DNA of 64,000 nt, from NCBI RefSeq assembly GCF_002217945.1, contig NZ_BCMG01000002.1, positions 248,001-312,000 of the forward strand. The letters run 5' to 3'. The position numbers were made by a program, and so were the translations under genes. Source of the stretch: Secundilactobacillus silagei JCM 19001 (GTDB lineage: Bacteria > Bacillota > Bacilli > Lactobacillales > Lactobacillaceae). The notes below the pieces were generated by a model. It was not told where the DNA came from. It searched no databases and saw nothing but the letters and a program-made list of their open reading frames with translations. This document shows, piece after piece, positions 16,281-24,079 of the stretch; the stretch's first letter is position 1; every line of letters begins with the position of its first letter.

Positions 16281-16389
16281 ATACTTAAGAACGAAAAAGT
16301 TAATTTAAATGCTCAGTTCTAACGTTGGTTAGGACACGACCCGTTCTCGGAGGCTTATCAGCCGGCCGAATGAATGGGTCTTTTTGTTC
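16281..16389 (+). ncRNA. Structured non-coding RNA, copy 2
   Basis: Homologue of the RNA at 4749-4858. It keeps AAGAAC, TTAATT and GCTCAG (16311-16316). Hairpin A is CTAAC/GTTAG (16319-16332). Hairpin B is GACCCGTTC (16338-16346) with GAATGGGTC (16372-16380), extended by TCGG/CCGA and enclosed by GGACA (16332-16336) and TGTTC (16385-16389). Arm sequences differ from copy 1 while pairing is kept. A T5 run follows hairpin B, so it probably doubles as terminator. Confidence 0.65.
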
Positions 16390-16753
16390 TTATCTTCGAT
16401 TTATTGGTTCCGGGGGATTCGTGAATTAATAGGTCTAGTGAGAAAAATGAAGAAGCTTGCTAAGATGTTGCAGATACTGTGTTGTGATGATTGGTTCGGT
16501 GAATGGGTCACTAACCATCAGCATGAGATCATGATGTGGAGATTATGATCGAGGTATTGGACGCCTTGTGAGCAGTACCGTCCTAATGTGGTTGGAGGCC
16601 ACAGTGGAGTAATTAGCAGTATGAACCCAGGGAATTCATATTGCTTGAATCGCATTGATAAAACATAGTCAATGCACGGTCAGGTGACTGTGCGCTCTCT
16701 GTTGGGTGTGTTATGGATGAGGGTCCGAGTTACTCTAAGATGTGTATCGCGTC
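16390..16753. other. Intergenic stretch without a supported gene
   Basis: One ATG ORF of 33 codons at 16447-16548 lacks a convincing ribosome-binding site. I see nothing else to report apart from scattered short dyads. Confidence 0.4.
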
Positions 16754-16813
16754 AAATAAAAGATTCGCTTTACTAGTCTGAAGAAGACAGCCAAGCGAAT
16801 CTTTTATTTTTGT
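16754..16813. terminator. Strong terminator-like hairpin, possibly bidirectional
   Basis: AAATAAAAGATTCGCTT (16754-16770) pairs with AAGCGAATCTTTTATTT (16793-16809); an inner GTCT/AGAC extends the stem. Confidence 0.75.
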
Positions 16814-16831
16814 CTAAAAAAGGGCAAAAAA

Positions 16832-16959
16832 AAGATCGCCCGGGGGAGGGTGATCTTCATAGGAGTAGGCATTTTCGTGATGGGGTTCACGGAAATATAA
16901 ATTTTACTTTGGAGGAGTAAAATGAAAAAGCTCACTTAATATCTTCCTTTAAGATATTA
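16832..16959 (+). promoter_or_regulatory. Chain of four hairpins, three with G-rich loops
   Basis: Hairpin 1: AAGATCGCCC/GGGTGATCTT, loop GGGGGA (16832-16857). Hairpin 2: ATTTTCGTGA/TCACGGAAAT, loop TGGGGT (16871-16896). Hairpin 3: TTTTACT/AGTAAAA, loop TTGGAGG (16902-16922), which displays a Shine-Dalgarno and reaches the A of an ATG. Hairpin 4: TAATATCTT/AAGATATTA, loop CCTTT (16937-16959). This looks like a structured RNA, but no promoter was identified with confidence. Confidence 0.5.
16922..16939 (+). CDS. Candidate five-codon ORF (MKKLT)
   Basis: ATG-AAA-AAG-CTC-ACT-TAA with a near-consensus GGAGGAG 4 nt upstream. The Shine-Dalgarno lies in a hairpin loop and the stop codon lies in the next hairpin. 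It could be a minimal leader ORF that couples ribosome loading to RNA folding, or the 5' relic of a lost gene. Confidence 0.3.
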   Translation: MKKLT

Positions 16960-17280
16960 GGCTATGGTCATAATATAGTCTCTAAATGTGAAGAAAGTGT
17001 GAAGATGACATAACAAATCGCGAATTATACCCAAAATTTCGATAGTTAATGTCACTAACGGTTTTAATCAATATTGTTTGATCGATTTTCGATGATTATC
17101 ATGAAAAGGCTATAATTGCCGACAACACACAGTTACAGGAACTTATGGTTAATCAATTAGGTGTCTAATGGCGAATATTTCAAAAAAATTTTTATGCCAA
17201 TTTTATTGGTCATTTAAATGTTACATTTATATTACAAAAGCACTTTTATCACTATTTTTGTCTGATTTGAGTCCCTGATA
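16960..17280. other. AT-rich intergenic region, nothing recognised
   Basis: No ORF with a ribosome-binding site and no strong hairpin seen. Confidence 0.4.
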
Positions 17281-17330
17281 TTGAAATTTTGTGGATTAGT
17301 GATATAGTGTAATAGGAAACTAGTACACTA
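17281..17330 (+). promoter_or_regulatory. Promoter and putative GntR/YtrA operator
   Basis: TTGAAA (17281-17286), a 16-nt spacer and TATAGT (17303-17308). The inverted repeat TAGTGTA (17305-17311) / TACACTA (17324-17330) overlaps the -10 and the start region, as expected for autorepression by the first gene. Confidence 0.7.
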
Positions 17331-17349
17331 ACTAAGGAGGACAGCTAAA

Positions 17350-17739
17350 ATGGAATTTGATGACAAGGTGCCTATTTATTACCAGATCAAAACGGTTATC
17401 TATGATCAAATCATTGCTGGCCAATTAGCACCTGGCGATAAGCTTCCTGCAATCCGGCAATTGGCAGTGTCCATGACGGTCAACGTGAACACGGTGCAGC
17501 GGGCCTTGAGCGAGATGATTGCTGAAGGCGTGATCATTTCAAGACGTGGCCGCGGTAACTTTGTGACTGATAACGCGCAGATTGTCGAACAGCTGAAGCA
17601 GCAGCTAATGACCAGTTATTTAAAACAACTTTATGATCGGCTTCACCGGCTGAATATTAGCGATGAGCAGATGGTTGCTGAACTAACGGCATATATTGAA
17701 AGGCAGGGGGATTCAAATGGCAACGACATTGAAGATTGA
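17350..17739 (+). CDS. GntR family regulator, YtrA subfamily
   Basis: 129 residues, the short YtrA-type form. It has a winged helix-turn-helix (about 8-75) with PIYYQIKTVIYDQIIAGQ and LAVSMTVNVNTVQRALSEM, then only a short C-terminal dimerisation tail and no large effector domain. The ATG at 17350 follows AAGGAGGA. YtrA regulators normally repress their own ABC transporter operon, often induced by cell-envelope stress. The inverted repeat over the promoter and the downstream ATPase and permease genes fit this. Confidence 0.9.
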   Translation: MEFDDKVPIYYQIKTVIYDQIIAGQLAPGDKLPAIRQLAVSMTVNVNTVQRALSEMIAEGVIISRRGRGNFVTDNAQIVEQLKQQLMTSYLKQLYDRLHRLNISDEQMVAELTAYIERQGDSNGNDIED

Positions 17740-18430
17740 GCAGTTGAATTATCGTAAGAACCTCAAGAAAATTTTAACGGATGTGTCTTTATCACTATCA
17801 GGAAATAAAATTATTGGTCTGTTAGGTGAAAACGGGGCTGGGAAAACGACCTTAATGCGGTTGATTGCTGGACTTGCGAAGAACGCTCGTGGCACGATCA
17901 CGATCAACGGCGATAGTAATTTGGCTAACCGCAAAAGTTTGATCAGTTATAGTGATCCGTTAGGTGGGATTGCAACTAACCAAAGAATCAGTGACGTCAA
18001 ACGGTTTTATAGCAAGGTCTATCCTGATTTTGATGAACAGAAATATACGCAAATGGCGACGTTTTTAAAACTGGATGAATCGCAGCGCTTATCAGCTTTA
18101 TCAAAAGGGACCCGGGAAAAATTAGTGATCAGCCTAACCCTCGCGCGACAGACCAGCATCTACTTACTCGATGAACCCTTTAGCGGGATCGACAGTATGA
18201 GCCGCAAAAAGATCATTAATAGTATTATTCAGTGGAAACCAGCCGACTCACTGATGATCATCAGTGACCACTACGTTTCTGAAATTGCCCCAATTCTAGA
18301 CGAGATCGTGATTATTAAGGACGATAAGATCGCTGTGCATAAGGCGGCCGATGAGATCCGTGAAGAAAGCGGTCAGAGTATCGAAGATTATTACGAAGGT
18401 TTATATGGGGAGGCTGATATCAATGACTAA
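17717..18430 (+). CDS. ABC transporter ATP-binding protein
   Basis: 237 residues. Walker A GENGAGKTT lies near residue 40 and a Walker B/D-loop segment IYLLDEPFSGIDSMSRKKI near 150-165. The signature is degenerate (LSKGTREKLVIS). Start chosen at ATG 17717 after a GGGGGA site inside the end of the regulator gene; the two overlap by 23 nt, implying translational coupling. It works with the next membrane protein; the substrate is unknown, though YtrB-type exporters are usually linked to envelope stress. Confidence 0.9.
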   Translation: MATTLKIEQLNYRKNLKKILTDVSLSLSGNKIIGLLGENGAGKTTLMRLIAGLAKNARGTITINGDSNLANRKSLISYSDPLGGIATNQRISDVKRFYSKVYPDFDEQKYTQMATFLKLDESQRLSALSKGTREKLVISLTLARQTSIYLLDEPFSGIDSMSRKKIINSIIQWKPADSLMIISDHYVSEIAPILDEIVIIKDDKIAVHKAADEIREESGQSIEDYYEGLYGEADIND

Positions 18431-19181
18431 GTTTACGGCACTAGTACCCGCTTTATTGCGGGATAGATTTAAATCGATCAACCGGATCATTCTTTTGATG
18501 CTGGTTGTTATTGTAGTCAATGGGGTCATGCTGGCCATTCAAAACGGGGTGGCTAATATTGGTTCTGGATTCATGTCCGCCATTGGCTTTTGGAGCTCCT
18601 TAGCTTTCTTGATTGTTGTTATCCGAATGGCGATGTATAACGAAAGCGTTTATCAGAGTGATGCTATTCGACTGATTCCAGCTAGTGATACTAAAATCTA
18701 TCTGAGCAGTTTAAGCGCAACGGTTCTTGCCATGCTGTATTTTGGGGTCGTCCAGGCTGTGATCAACGCAATTGTCGCGTTTGCAAGTGGTAACTGGAGT
18801 AATTATTTTATGTCTTCAGATGGCGGTCTCAGTACAATGAAAGTCATTGGAATCGTGGTGATGGCACTGCTGATCTTTGTGACTTCAATCGTGATGGTTT
18901 GGACCACGATTTCATTGATCCATTTGATCATTCTAAGTATTGGCGCGTTTCTGCCCATCGGTCGTCAACGGCTGATTCGCGGGATCTTATACATTGTCGT
19001 CAGTTTAGCGATTATTCGAACTGCTGTCGGCGTCTTTCACATCTACGGCATGGTGATGAGTGGGCTCTCAGTGGGCTGGGGAACAGCTTTTGCCAGCCTA
19101 GGTGCCATCGTGTTAGTGGCCGTGCTGGAATCAGTTGCCAACATTTTATTAATGAATAAATTCGTTGAAACGGCACAGTAA
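18423..19181 (+). CDS. ABC transporter permease of the YtrA-type operon
   Basis: 252-residue membrane protein with about six hydrophobic helices and no enzymatic motif. The ATG at 18423 overlaps the stop of the ATPase gene by 8 nt and has GGGGAGG upstream. As third gene of a GntR-ATPase-permease operon it is the likely membrane partner of the ATPase. Sequence alone does not show what is moved. Confidence 0.85.
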   Translation: MTKFTALVPALLRDRFKSINRIILLMLVVIVVNGVMLAIQNGVANIGSGFMSAIGFWSSLAFLIVVIRMAMYNESVYQSDAIRLIPASDTKIYLSSLSATVLAMLYFGVVQAVINAIVAFASGNWSNYFMSSDGGLSTMKVIGIVVMALLIFVTSIVMVWTTISLIHLIILSIGAFLPIGRQRLIRGILYIVVSLAIIRTAVGVFHIYGMVMSGLSVGWGTAFASLGAIVLVAVLESVANILLMNKFVETAQ

Positions 19182-19191
19182 TTTTTGCAGC

Positions 19192-19220
19192 TTGCTTTTT
19201 TCTCATTCAATTGTTAAAAT
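19192..19220 (+). promoter_or_regulatory. Promoter of the permease leader transcript
   Basis: TTGCTT (19192-19197), a 17-nt spacer and TAAAAT (19215-19220). The expected start near 19227 gives a leader of about 275 nt. Confidence 0.7.
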
Positions 19221-19252
19221 ACTCTCATACACAACGAAGGGAGTGCCACAAT

Positions 19253-19333
19253 ATGCTAATGAATCGTGATCAAGTAACACAGCAGCGATTTTTCTTCTTC
19301 TTTAACGAGCCTGGCTATCAACCAGTAAGTTAG
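19253..19333 (+). CDS. Leader peptide with five consecutive Phe codons
   Basis: 26-residue ORF reading MLMNRDQVTQQR, then FFFFF, then NEPGYQPVS. The Phe run (UUU UUC UUC UUC UUU) is at 19289-19303. An AAGGGAG Shine-Dalgarno precedes the ATG. The initiation region is also paired: GTGCC (19243-19247) plus ATGCTAAT (19253-19260) complement ATTAGCAT (19344-19351) plus GGCAC (19352-19356). This is the classic form of a ribosome-mediated attenuator responding to charged tRNA-Phe, placed in front of an amino acid permease. Confidence 0.75.
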   Translation: MLMNRDQVTQQRFFFFFNEPGYQPVS

Positions 19334-19356
19334 AGAAGTTGCTATTAGCATGGCAC

Positions 19357-19408
19357 TTACACTTACGGTCAGACGGCTAGGCGAAACGCTTGGGCTGCCT
19401 GACTGGTT
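19357..19408 (+). promoter_or_regulatory. Alternative pairing region of the attenuator
   Basis: A hairpin GTCAG (19368-19372) / CTGAC (19399-19403) encloses a further GCG/CGC stem. ACTGGTT (19402-19408) can pair either with AACCAGT (19320-19326, in the end of the leader ORF) or, as CTGGT, with ACCAG (19415-19419) of the terminator. Which fold goes with Phe limitation cannot be settled by eye. Confidence 0.5.
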
Positions 19409-19446
19409 AAAAACACCAGCGGACAACGTGGTCCCTGGTGTTTTTT
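19409..19446 (+). terminator. Attenuator terminator
   Basis: AACACCAG plus GGAC pair with GTCC plus CTGGTGTT (one bulged C), loop AACGTG, then T4 to T6. It lies between the leader peptide and the permease start. Confidence 0.8.
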
Positions 19447-19502
19447 GTTGGTCTGATCGTTGGTGTTCACAGATTAGTGGAAATTATGAGGAGGAAGAAG
19501 TT

Positions 19503-20912
19503 ATGCAGAACACAACGGTCTCTCGCATATTCGGGCGGTTAACTAAAAAAGAGTCGCTCGACCGGTATTTAGATAAGGATAGTTTATTAGAAAAGTCGAT
19601 GGATGCTAAGGATTTGCTATTATTAGGGGTTGGAACGGTGATTGGAACCGGGATCTTTATTCTTCCCGGCACGGTCGCTGCTTTATACAGCGGTCCTGGA
19701 ATCGTCCTATCATTTGTTTTGGCAGCCTTGGTCTGTGCCACCGCTGCCATGTGTTACGCGGAGTTTTCATCCGCGTTACCCGTTGCCGGCAGTGCCTATT
19801 CATACGGCAACATTGTGTTCGGTGAATTCATTGGCTGGGTGATCGGCTGGGCGCTGGTCCTCGAGTACATGTTATCCGTGGCGGCCGTTTCTACTGGCTG
19901 GTCGGCTTACCTAGTGTCATTTTTAAAGGGTGTTGGCATTACAGTGCCTAAGGCGATTACGGGCAGCTTTGATCCGGCTCACGGCACTTATTTCAACTTA
20001 TTTGCAATTCTGATCGTGCTGGCTATTAGTTTACTGCTGACACAGGGGGTCAAGACGACTACCCGGATCAATAACATTATTGTGGTGGCTAAAATTTTCA
20101 TTATTCTATTATTCGTGGTTGTTGGTATTTTCTACGTTAAGCCTAGCAACTGGCACCCATTTGCGCCATATGGTGCGCATGGTATTATGCGGGGCGCTTC
20201 ATTGGTGTTCTACGCCTATCTCGGGTTTGACTGTGTTTCAGCTTCCGCAGCTGAAGTGAAGAATCCGCGGCGTAACATGCCAATCGGTATTCTGGGGACG
20301 CTGATCATCTGTACGGTTCTCTACATGGCAGTTGCCGCTGTCTTGACCGGGATGGTGTCTTACACGAAATTAAACGTGGCCGCACCAGTTTCCTTCGCGC
20401 TGCAAATTGTGAACCAAAACTGGGTCGCTGGCGTGGTTTCAATTGGGGCTTTAGCCGGAATGTTTACGATGATGCTTTCGATGATCTACAGTTCATCACG
20501 GCTGATCTATTCCATTGGCCGGGATGGTCTATTACCTAAAAGCTTAGGAAAAATCAGCATGAAGCACCAAGTTCCTAGTCACGGGTTACTGGCGGTCACC
20601 ATTGTGATTGCCATTATGGGTGGCTTGGTTTCATTAGACCGGCTCACTCAGCTGGTCAACATTGGGACCTTGATCGCCTTCACCATGATGTCGTTAGGTG
20701 TACTGCCATTACGGAAACGCAAAGACATTGCCAATACGGGCTTTAAAGTGCCATTCTATCCCTATCTACCGATCATTTCTGCTGGGCTATGCATCTGGAT
20801 GCTACTTCAGCTGCCATTAGAAACCTGGGTCGTTTCAGGTATTTGGTTTGCTATCGGTGTCATTATTTACGCTGCGTACGGTGTCTGGCACAGTCAGTTA
20901 CGTAAAAATTAA
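19503..20912 (+). CDS. APC superfamily amino acid permease
   Basis: 469-residue permease with about twelve to thirteen membrane helices, of the YfnA/cationic amino acid transporter-like branch. An early glycine-rich motif GVGTVIGTGIFILPG (TM1) and later FYAYLGFDCVSASAAEVKNP (TM6 region) are family marks. The ATG at 19503 follows GAGGAGGAAG; an upstream in-frame start at 19350 would run through the attenuator terminator and is rejected. Control by a Phe-rich leader suggests phenylalanine or another aromatic amino acid as substrate, which is inference. Confidence 0.85.
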   Translation: MQNTTVSRIFGRLTKKESLDRYLDKDSLLEKSMDAKDLLLLGVGTVIGTGIFILPGTVAALYSGPGIVLSFVLAALVCATAAMCYAEFSSALPVAGSAYSYGNIVFGEFIGWVIGWALVLEYMLSVAAVSTGWSAYLVSFLKGVGITVPKAITGSFDPAHGTYFNLFAILIVLAISLLLTQGVKTTTRINNIIVVAKIFIILLFVVVGIFYVKPSNWHPFAPYGAHGIMRGASLVFYAYLGFDCVSASAAEVKNPRRNMPIGILGTLIICTVLYMAVAAVLTGMVSYTKLNVAAPVSFALQIVNQNWVAGVVSIGALAGMFTMMLSMIYSSSRLIYSIGRDGLLPKSLGKISMKHQVPSHGLLAVTIVIAIMGGLVSLDRLTQLVNIGTLIAFTMMSLGVLPLRKRKDIANTGFKVPFYPYLPIISAGLCIWMLLQLPLETWVVSGIWFAIGVIIYAAYGVWHSQLRKN

Positions 20913-20921
20913 ATTCAACTA

Positions 20922-20969
20922 AAAATGGCTTACTCGGTAATCTTGAAAGATCACCGAGTAAGCCATTTT
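20922..20969. terminator. Bidirectional terminator
   Basis: AAAATGGCTTACTCGGT pairs perfectly with ACCGAGTAAGCCATTTT, between convergent genes. Confidence 0.9.
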
Positions 20970-20979
20970 GGGCTGTTCA

Positions 20980-22068
20980 TTAATTATTGGTCTGGGTAGC
21001 ATTGGCGTTATCCGAAGCGGCATTATTATCGTAAACCGTATAAACCGGATTGTTACCGGAATCCCAGTCGAAGCCGTTCTTCGTGTTGAGCTTATTTTGC
21101 TGTACGTTGAAGTTGTTTAATGGTTCCTTAGGTTTACCAAGAGAAGCCCGCAAGAGGTCAGAAGTGTTCTGAAGCGTCTTGGTAGCGGGCACTTGGTAAG
21201 CGGCATCGTCAATGTAGGCACCGACACCCTGTAAGCTTGATTTTTTCACGTGCTTGACAGAATCTTTATCATGTTCGGCCAAACTGATCATATCGTTAAA
21301 GGATAAGTTGGTTTTCATGTTGCTGGACAGCAAGTTGAGTAACTTTTGGTACATGGCGACGTTACCAGATTTAGTCACTTTTTTAACGACTTGCTGGATG
21401 ACTTGTTGCTGGCGCTTTTGGCGACCGTAATCACCGTTAGGATCTTCATAACGCATCCGGGCAAAGGCCAGGGCCTGTTTACCGTTCAAATGCGCCTTAC
21501 CCTTCTTAAAGGACATGTGAGTGTGCGAATCGGTCCATGAGAAGGGTACGTTAACTTCGATGCCGCCGATTGCGTTGACCACTTTTTCCAGACCGCCCAT
21601 ATTGATCAAAACGTAGTAGTTCATCGGGACGTCCACCAGTTTTTCAACCGTCTTCATGGACGTTGAAGCACCGCCCACTGTATAGGCAGCGTTAATCTTT
21701 TCAGTGTCATTAGTACCGGCAATTTTCACTAGCGTGTCACGAGGAATGCTGACCATGGTGGCTTTTTTGGTTTTCGGATTGATGGTGACCACCATGATCG
21801 TGTCGGTCCGGCCCTTATCAGTCCGGCCTAAAGCACCAGTATCCGTTCCCATCAGTAAAATGCTGACGGGCTTAGAATTCGAAACCTTCGCACGATTGGC
21901 ACCGTGAGCGGCAGAGTAGGTTTGGTCAATGTTGGCTTTGGTTTGATAGATGGCATAGGCGCCCCCAATGCCTATGACAGCCACCAGTGCGACTATCGTC
22001 CAGACGATGCCCCGTCGTAATTTTGAATGTTGTTTTGGCGCCGAGTGTTTCGGGTTTTGATTTTGCAT
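20980..22068 (-). CDS. LytR-CpsA-Psr (LCP) family cell-wall glycopolymer transferase
   Basis: 362 residues: a short cytoplasmic tail, one membrane helix (about 20-42, VWTIVALVAVIGIGGAYAIY-type) and an extracellular LCP domain. Conserved stretches are LLMGTDTGALGRTDKGRTDT and TMVSIPRDTLV. LCP proteins attach teichoic acids or other phosphate-linked polymers to peptidoglycan. The C-terminus is a long Asn/Asp-rich tail. The ATG at 22068 has AAGGAG upstream. It stands alone. Confidence 0.9.
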   Translation of the reverse strand: MQNQNPKHSAPKQHSKLRRGIVWTIVALVAVIGIGGAYAIYQTKANIDQTYSAAHGANRAKVSNSKPVSILLMGTDTGALGRTDKGRTDTIMVVTINPKTKKATMVSIPRDTLVKIAGTNDTEKINAAYTVGGASTSMKTVEKLVDVPMNYYVLINMGGLEKVVNAIGGIEVNVPFSWTDSHTHMSFKKGKAHLNGKQALAFARMRYEDPNGDYGRQKRQQQVIQQVVKKVTKSGNVAMYQKLLNLLSSNMKTNLSFNDMISLAEHDKDSVKHVKKSSLQGVGAYIDDAAYQVPATKTLQNTSDLLRASLGKPKEPLNNFNVQQNKLNTKNGFDWDSGNNPVYTVYDNNAASDNANATQTNN

Positions 22069-22306
22069 ATATGACTCCTTAATGTTAATCAGATTAGTAA
22101 AACGAATAGCTTTTAGAAAGACAGTTATAACACACGTAGACTTAAGGATAAAGTATAAACGTTATCTTTTGAAGTTCAAATAAATTTTCATTAATAAAAC
22201 TTAAAACATCTTATCGATAACAGTACAAATAATAGGTGTAATTAATATCAACTGCATAACGATTGCACTATACTAAATTTTGAAGTATTCGTTTAGAAAG
22301 GATTTG

Positions 22307-23707
22307 ATGTTATTGACAGTTTTTAGTGCTTTTAGTAATGAACAGATCATTGAATTTTTAAAGCAGCAAGTCACTGATGGTAACGTGTTTACTGATCCTG
22401 AGACCCTGAAGAAGCAATCCTTCAGCTCCAAGATGACCAGTGATGAGAGTGGCTTAGCATTAGCTTACATTGAAGTGAAGTCCACTAGGGATATCCAGGG
22501 GGTTATGAAGGCCGCCCGCAAATTCCACGTGCCGGTGGTCCCGCAAAATCAATTTACCAGTACGGTGGTTGGTGCTGACGGCGTGGCGGGCAGCTTTGTG
22601 CTGTCGACCAAGCAGATGAACCACATTAAAGAAATCAGCCGGGCCGATTCATTGGCCGTTGTCGAACCGGGTGTGATCAACGGTGATCTGGATAAGGCGG
22701 CCCGTGAACAGGGGATGTTTTATGCACCGGATCCAGGTTCCAAGCCAATCTCTGGCATTGGCGGCAACGTTGCCACTAACGCTGGTGGGATGAGTACCGT
22801 GAAGTACGGTGCGACGAAAGATAACGTGCTGGGATTAAAGGTCGTCTTGGCGGATGGTCGTGAGATCAAAGTCGGCGGCCGGACGTTGAAGCAAGCCTTT
22901 GGTTATAATCTGACCCAGTTATTTATTGGTTCTGAAGGTACGTTGGGCGTTGTGACTGAAGTAACAGTGAAATTAATGCCGATTCCGATTGGCACGCCAA
23001 CGATGGGGATCGCGTTCTTTGACGACATGACTAAGTTAGCTGAAGCCGTTGCTGAAATTCGCATTTCTGGAGTTTACCCAACGATGCTGGAAGCCTTGGA
23101 TAACGCCACAATTGAGGCACTGGATAAATACGAAGGGACGCATTACAGCAGTAATAGTGGTGCGATGCTGATCTTCAAAGTCGACAACAGTATTCCAGAA
23201 GTAGTCGATAAGCTGAAAGAACTGATGAATCAGTACGGGGCAGTTAATGTCACCGTTACAACTGATTCAAAAGAACAGGCTGATTTAGAGAAGTTGCGTC
23301 GTGATATGCTGCCAGCTATATTTGCTGGTCAGAATCATATTATGGAAGATATGGCAATGCCATTGTCCAAGCTGGCGACGATGATGGATTATATTCACCA
23401 AGTGGGTGTTCAAAAGCACCTGAAGATCTACGTAGCTGGTCATGCTGGTGATGGTAACGTGCACCCGACGATTGTTTGGCCAAAGGAACAAAAAGAGGCG
23501 CCGCAAGACGTTGTTGAAGCGCTGCAATTAATGTTCCATGAAACGTTGAAACTGGGCGGCACGATTTCGGGCGAACACGCCGTTGGTACCATGAAGAATC
23601 AGTGGAACAACGAAGAATTGGGTGAAGATGTTGATCAGATTCAGCATCAGATCAAGTCGCTGTTTGATCCAATGCAGCTGTTGAATCCGAAGAGGAAAAT
23701 AAACTAG
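22307..23707 (+). CDS. FAD-binding oxidoreductase, GlcD/D-lactate dehydrogenase type
   Basis: About 466 residues. FAD-binding PCMH-type domain (about 30-215) with DPGSKPISGIGGNVATNAGG and the GSEGTLGVVTEV motif. The C-terminal FAD-oxidase domain has HAGDGNVHPTIVW and GEHAVGTMKN. Such enzymes oxidise 2-hydroxy acids (glycolate, D-lactate or longer chains); the exact substrate is open. The ATG at 22307 is only 4 nt from AAAGGA, so TTG 22313 is an equally good start. Confidence 0.85.
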   Translation: MLLTVFSAFSNEQIIEFLKQQVTDGNVFTDPETLKKQSFSSKMTSDESGLALAYIEVKSTRDIQGVMKAARKFHVPVVPQNQFTSTVVGADGVAGSFVLSTKQMNHIKEISRADSLAVVEPGVINGDLDKAAREQGMFYAPDPGSKPISGIGGNVATNAGGMSTVKYGATKDNVLGLKVVLADGREIKVGGRTLKQAFGYNLTQLFIGSEGTLGVVTEVTVKLMPIPIGTPTMGIAFFDDMTKLAEAVAEIRISGVYPTMLEALDNATIEALDKYEGTHYSSNSGAMLIFKVDNSIPEVVDKLKELMNQYGAVNVTVTTDSKEQADLEKLRRDMLPAIFAGQNHIMEDMAMPLSKLATMMDYIHQVGVQKHLKIYVAGHAGDGNVHPTIVWPKEQKEAPQDVVEALQLMFHETLKLGGTISGEHAVGTMKNQWNNEELGEDVDQIQHQIKSLFDPMQLLNPKRKIN

Positions 23708-23714
23708 AGTGTGA

Positions 23715-24012
23715 AGAAAGCCGGGTTGCCCCCAGAATATAACGCCACCAATCGGAAAATTCCGGTTTTGAATTTTGGGATTGGTGGCGTTATATGGCCG
23801 GGGGCAGGCTTTCTGAACACGTTTCGGCTACGTAAAAGCAAAGCACCAGGAAAATTCCGGCTTTGCATTTTGAAATTAGTTGCGTTATATGGCCGGGGGC
23901 AGGCTTTCTGAACACGTTTCGGCTACGTAAAAGCAAAGCGCCAGGAAAATTCCGGCTTTGCATTTTGAAATTAGTTGCGTTATGTGGCCGGGGGCAGGTT
24001 TTCTGAACACGT
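23715..24012. repeat. Intergenic repeat cluster, long palindrome plus 95-bp direct repeats
   Basis: A long imperfect palindrome (about 23715-23811) has a perfect 17-nt core pair, ATATAACGCCACCAATC (23737-23753) and its complement (23779-23795). Flanking GCCCCC/GGGGGC and GAAAGCC/GGCTTTC also pair. Units beginning GGCCGGGGGCAGG start at 23796, 23891 and 23986, a 95-bp period. They contain CACGTTTCGGCTAC, the complement of GTAGCCGAAACGTG in the array at the right end of the window. Confidence 0.8.
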
Positions 24013-24028
24013 TTAGTCAATGTAAAAG

Positions 24029-24074
24029 AAAAGAGCACCAGGAAAATCACAAACGATTTTCCTGGTGCTCTTTT
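24029..24074. terminator. Bidirectional terminator
   Basis: A perfect 20-bp stem, AAAAGAGCACCAGGAAAATC and its complement, loop ACAAAC, T6 on the + strand and A-rich flank for the - strand gene. Confidence 0.9.
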
Positions 24075-24079
24075 TTCAG

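Noticed and set aside
16447-16548. 33-residue ORF starting MKKLAKMLQILCC
   Set aside because: No convincing ribosome-binding site or promoter, and no sign of codon conservation. It shares MKKL with the five-codon ORF at 16922 but nothing further.
19227-19446. T-box leader before the permease
   Set aside because: The terminator loop contains AACGTGGTCC, which recalls a T-box word. However, Stem I features and the AGGGTGG core are absent, while the Phe-run ORF fits ribosome-mediated attenuation.
23711-23911. ORFs within the 23.7-24.0 kb repeats on both strands
   Set aside because: They arise from tandem repeat and palindrome sequence; no ribosome sites.
23796-24012. CRISPR array
   Set aside because: The 95-bp period has near-identical units without unique spacers, and no cas genes are present. 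The same applies to 63561-64000.
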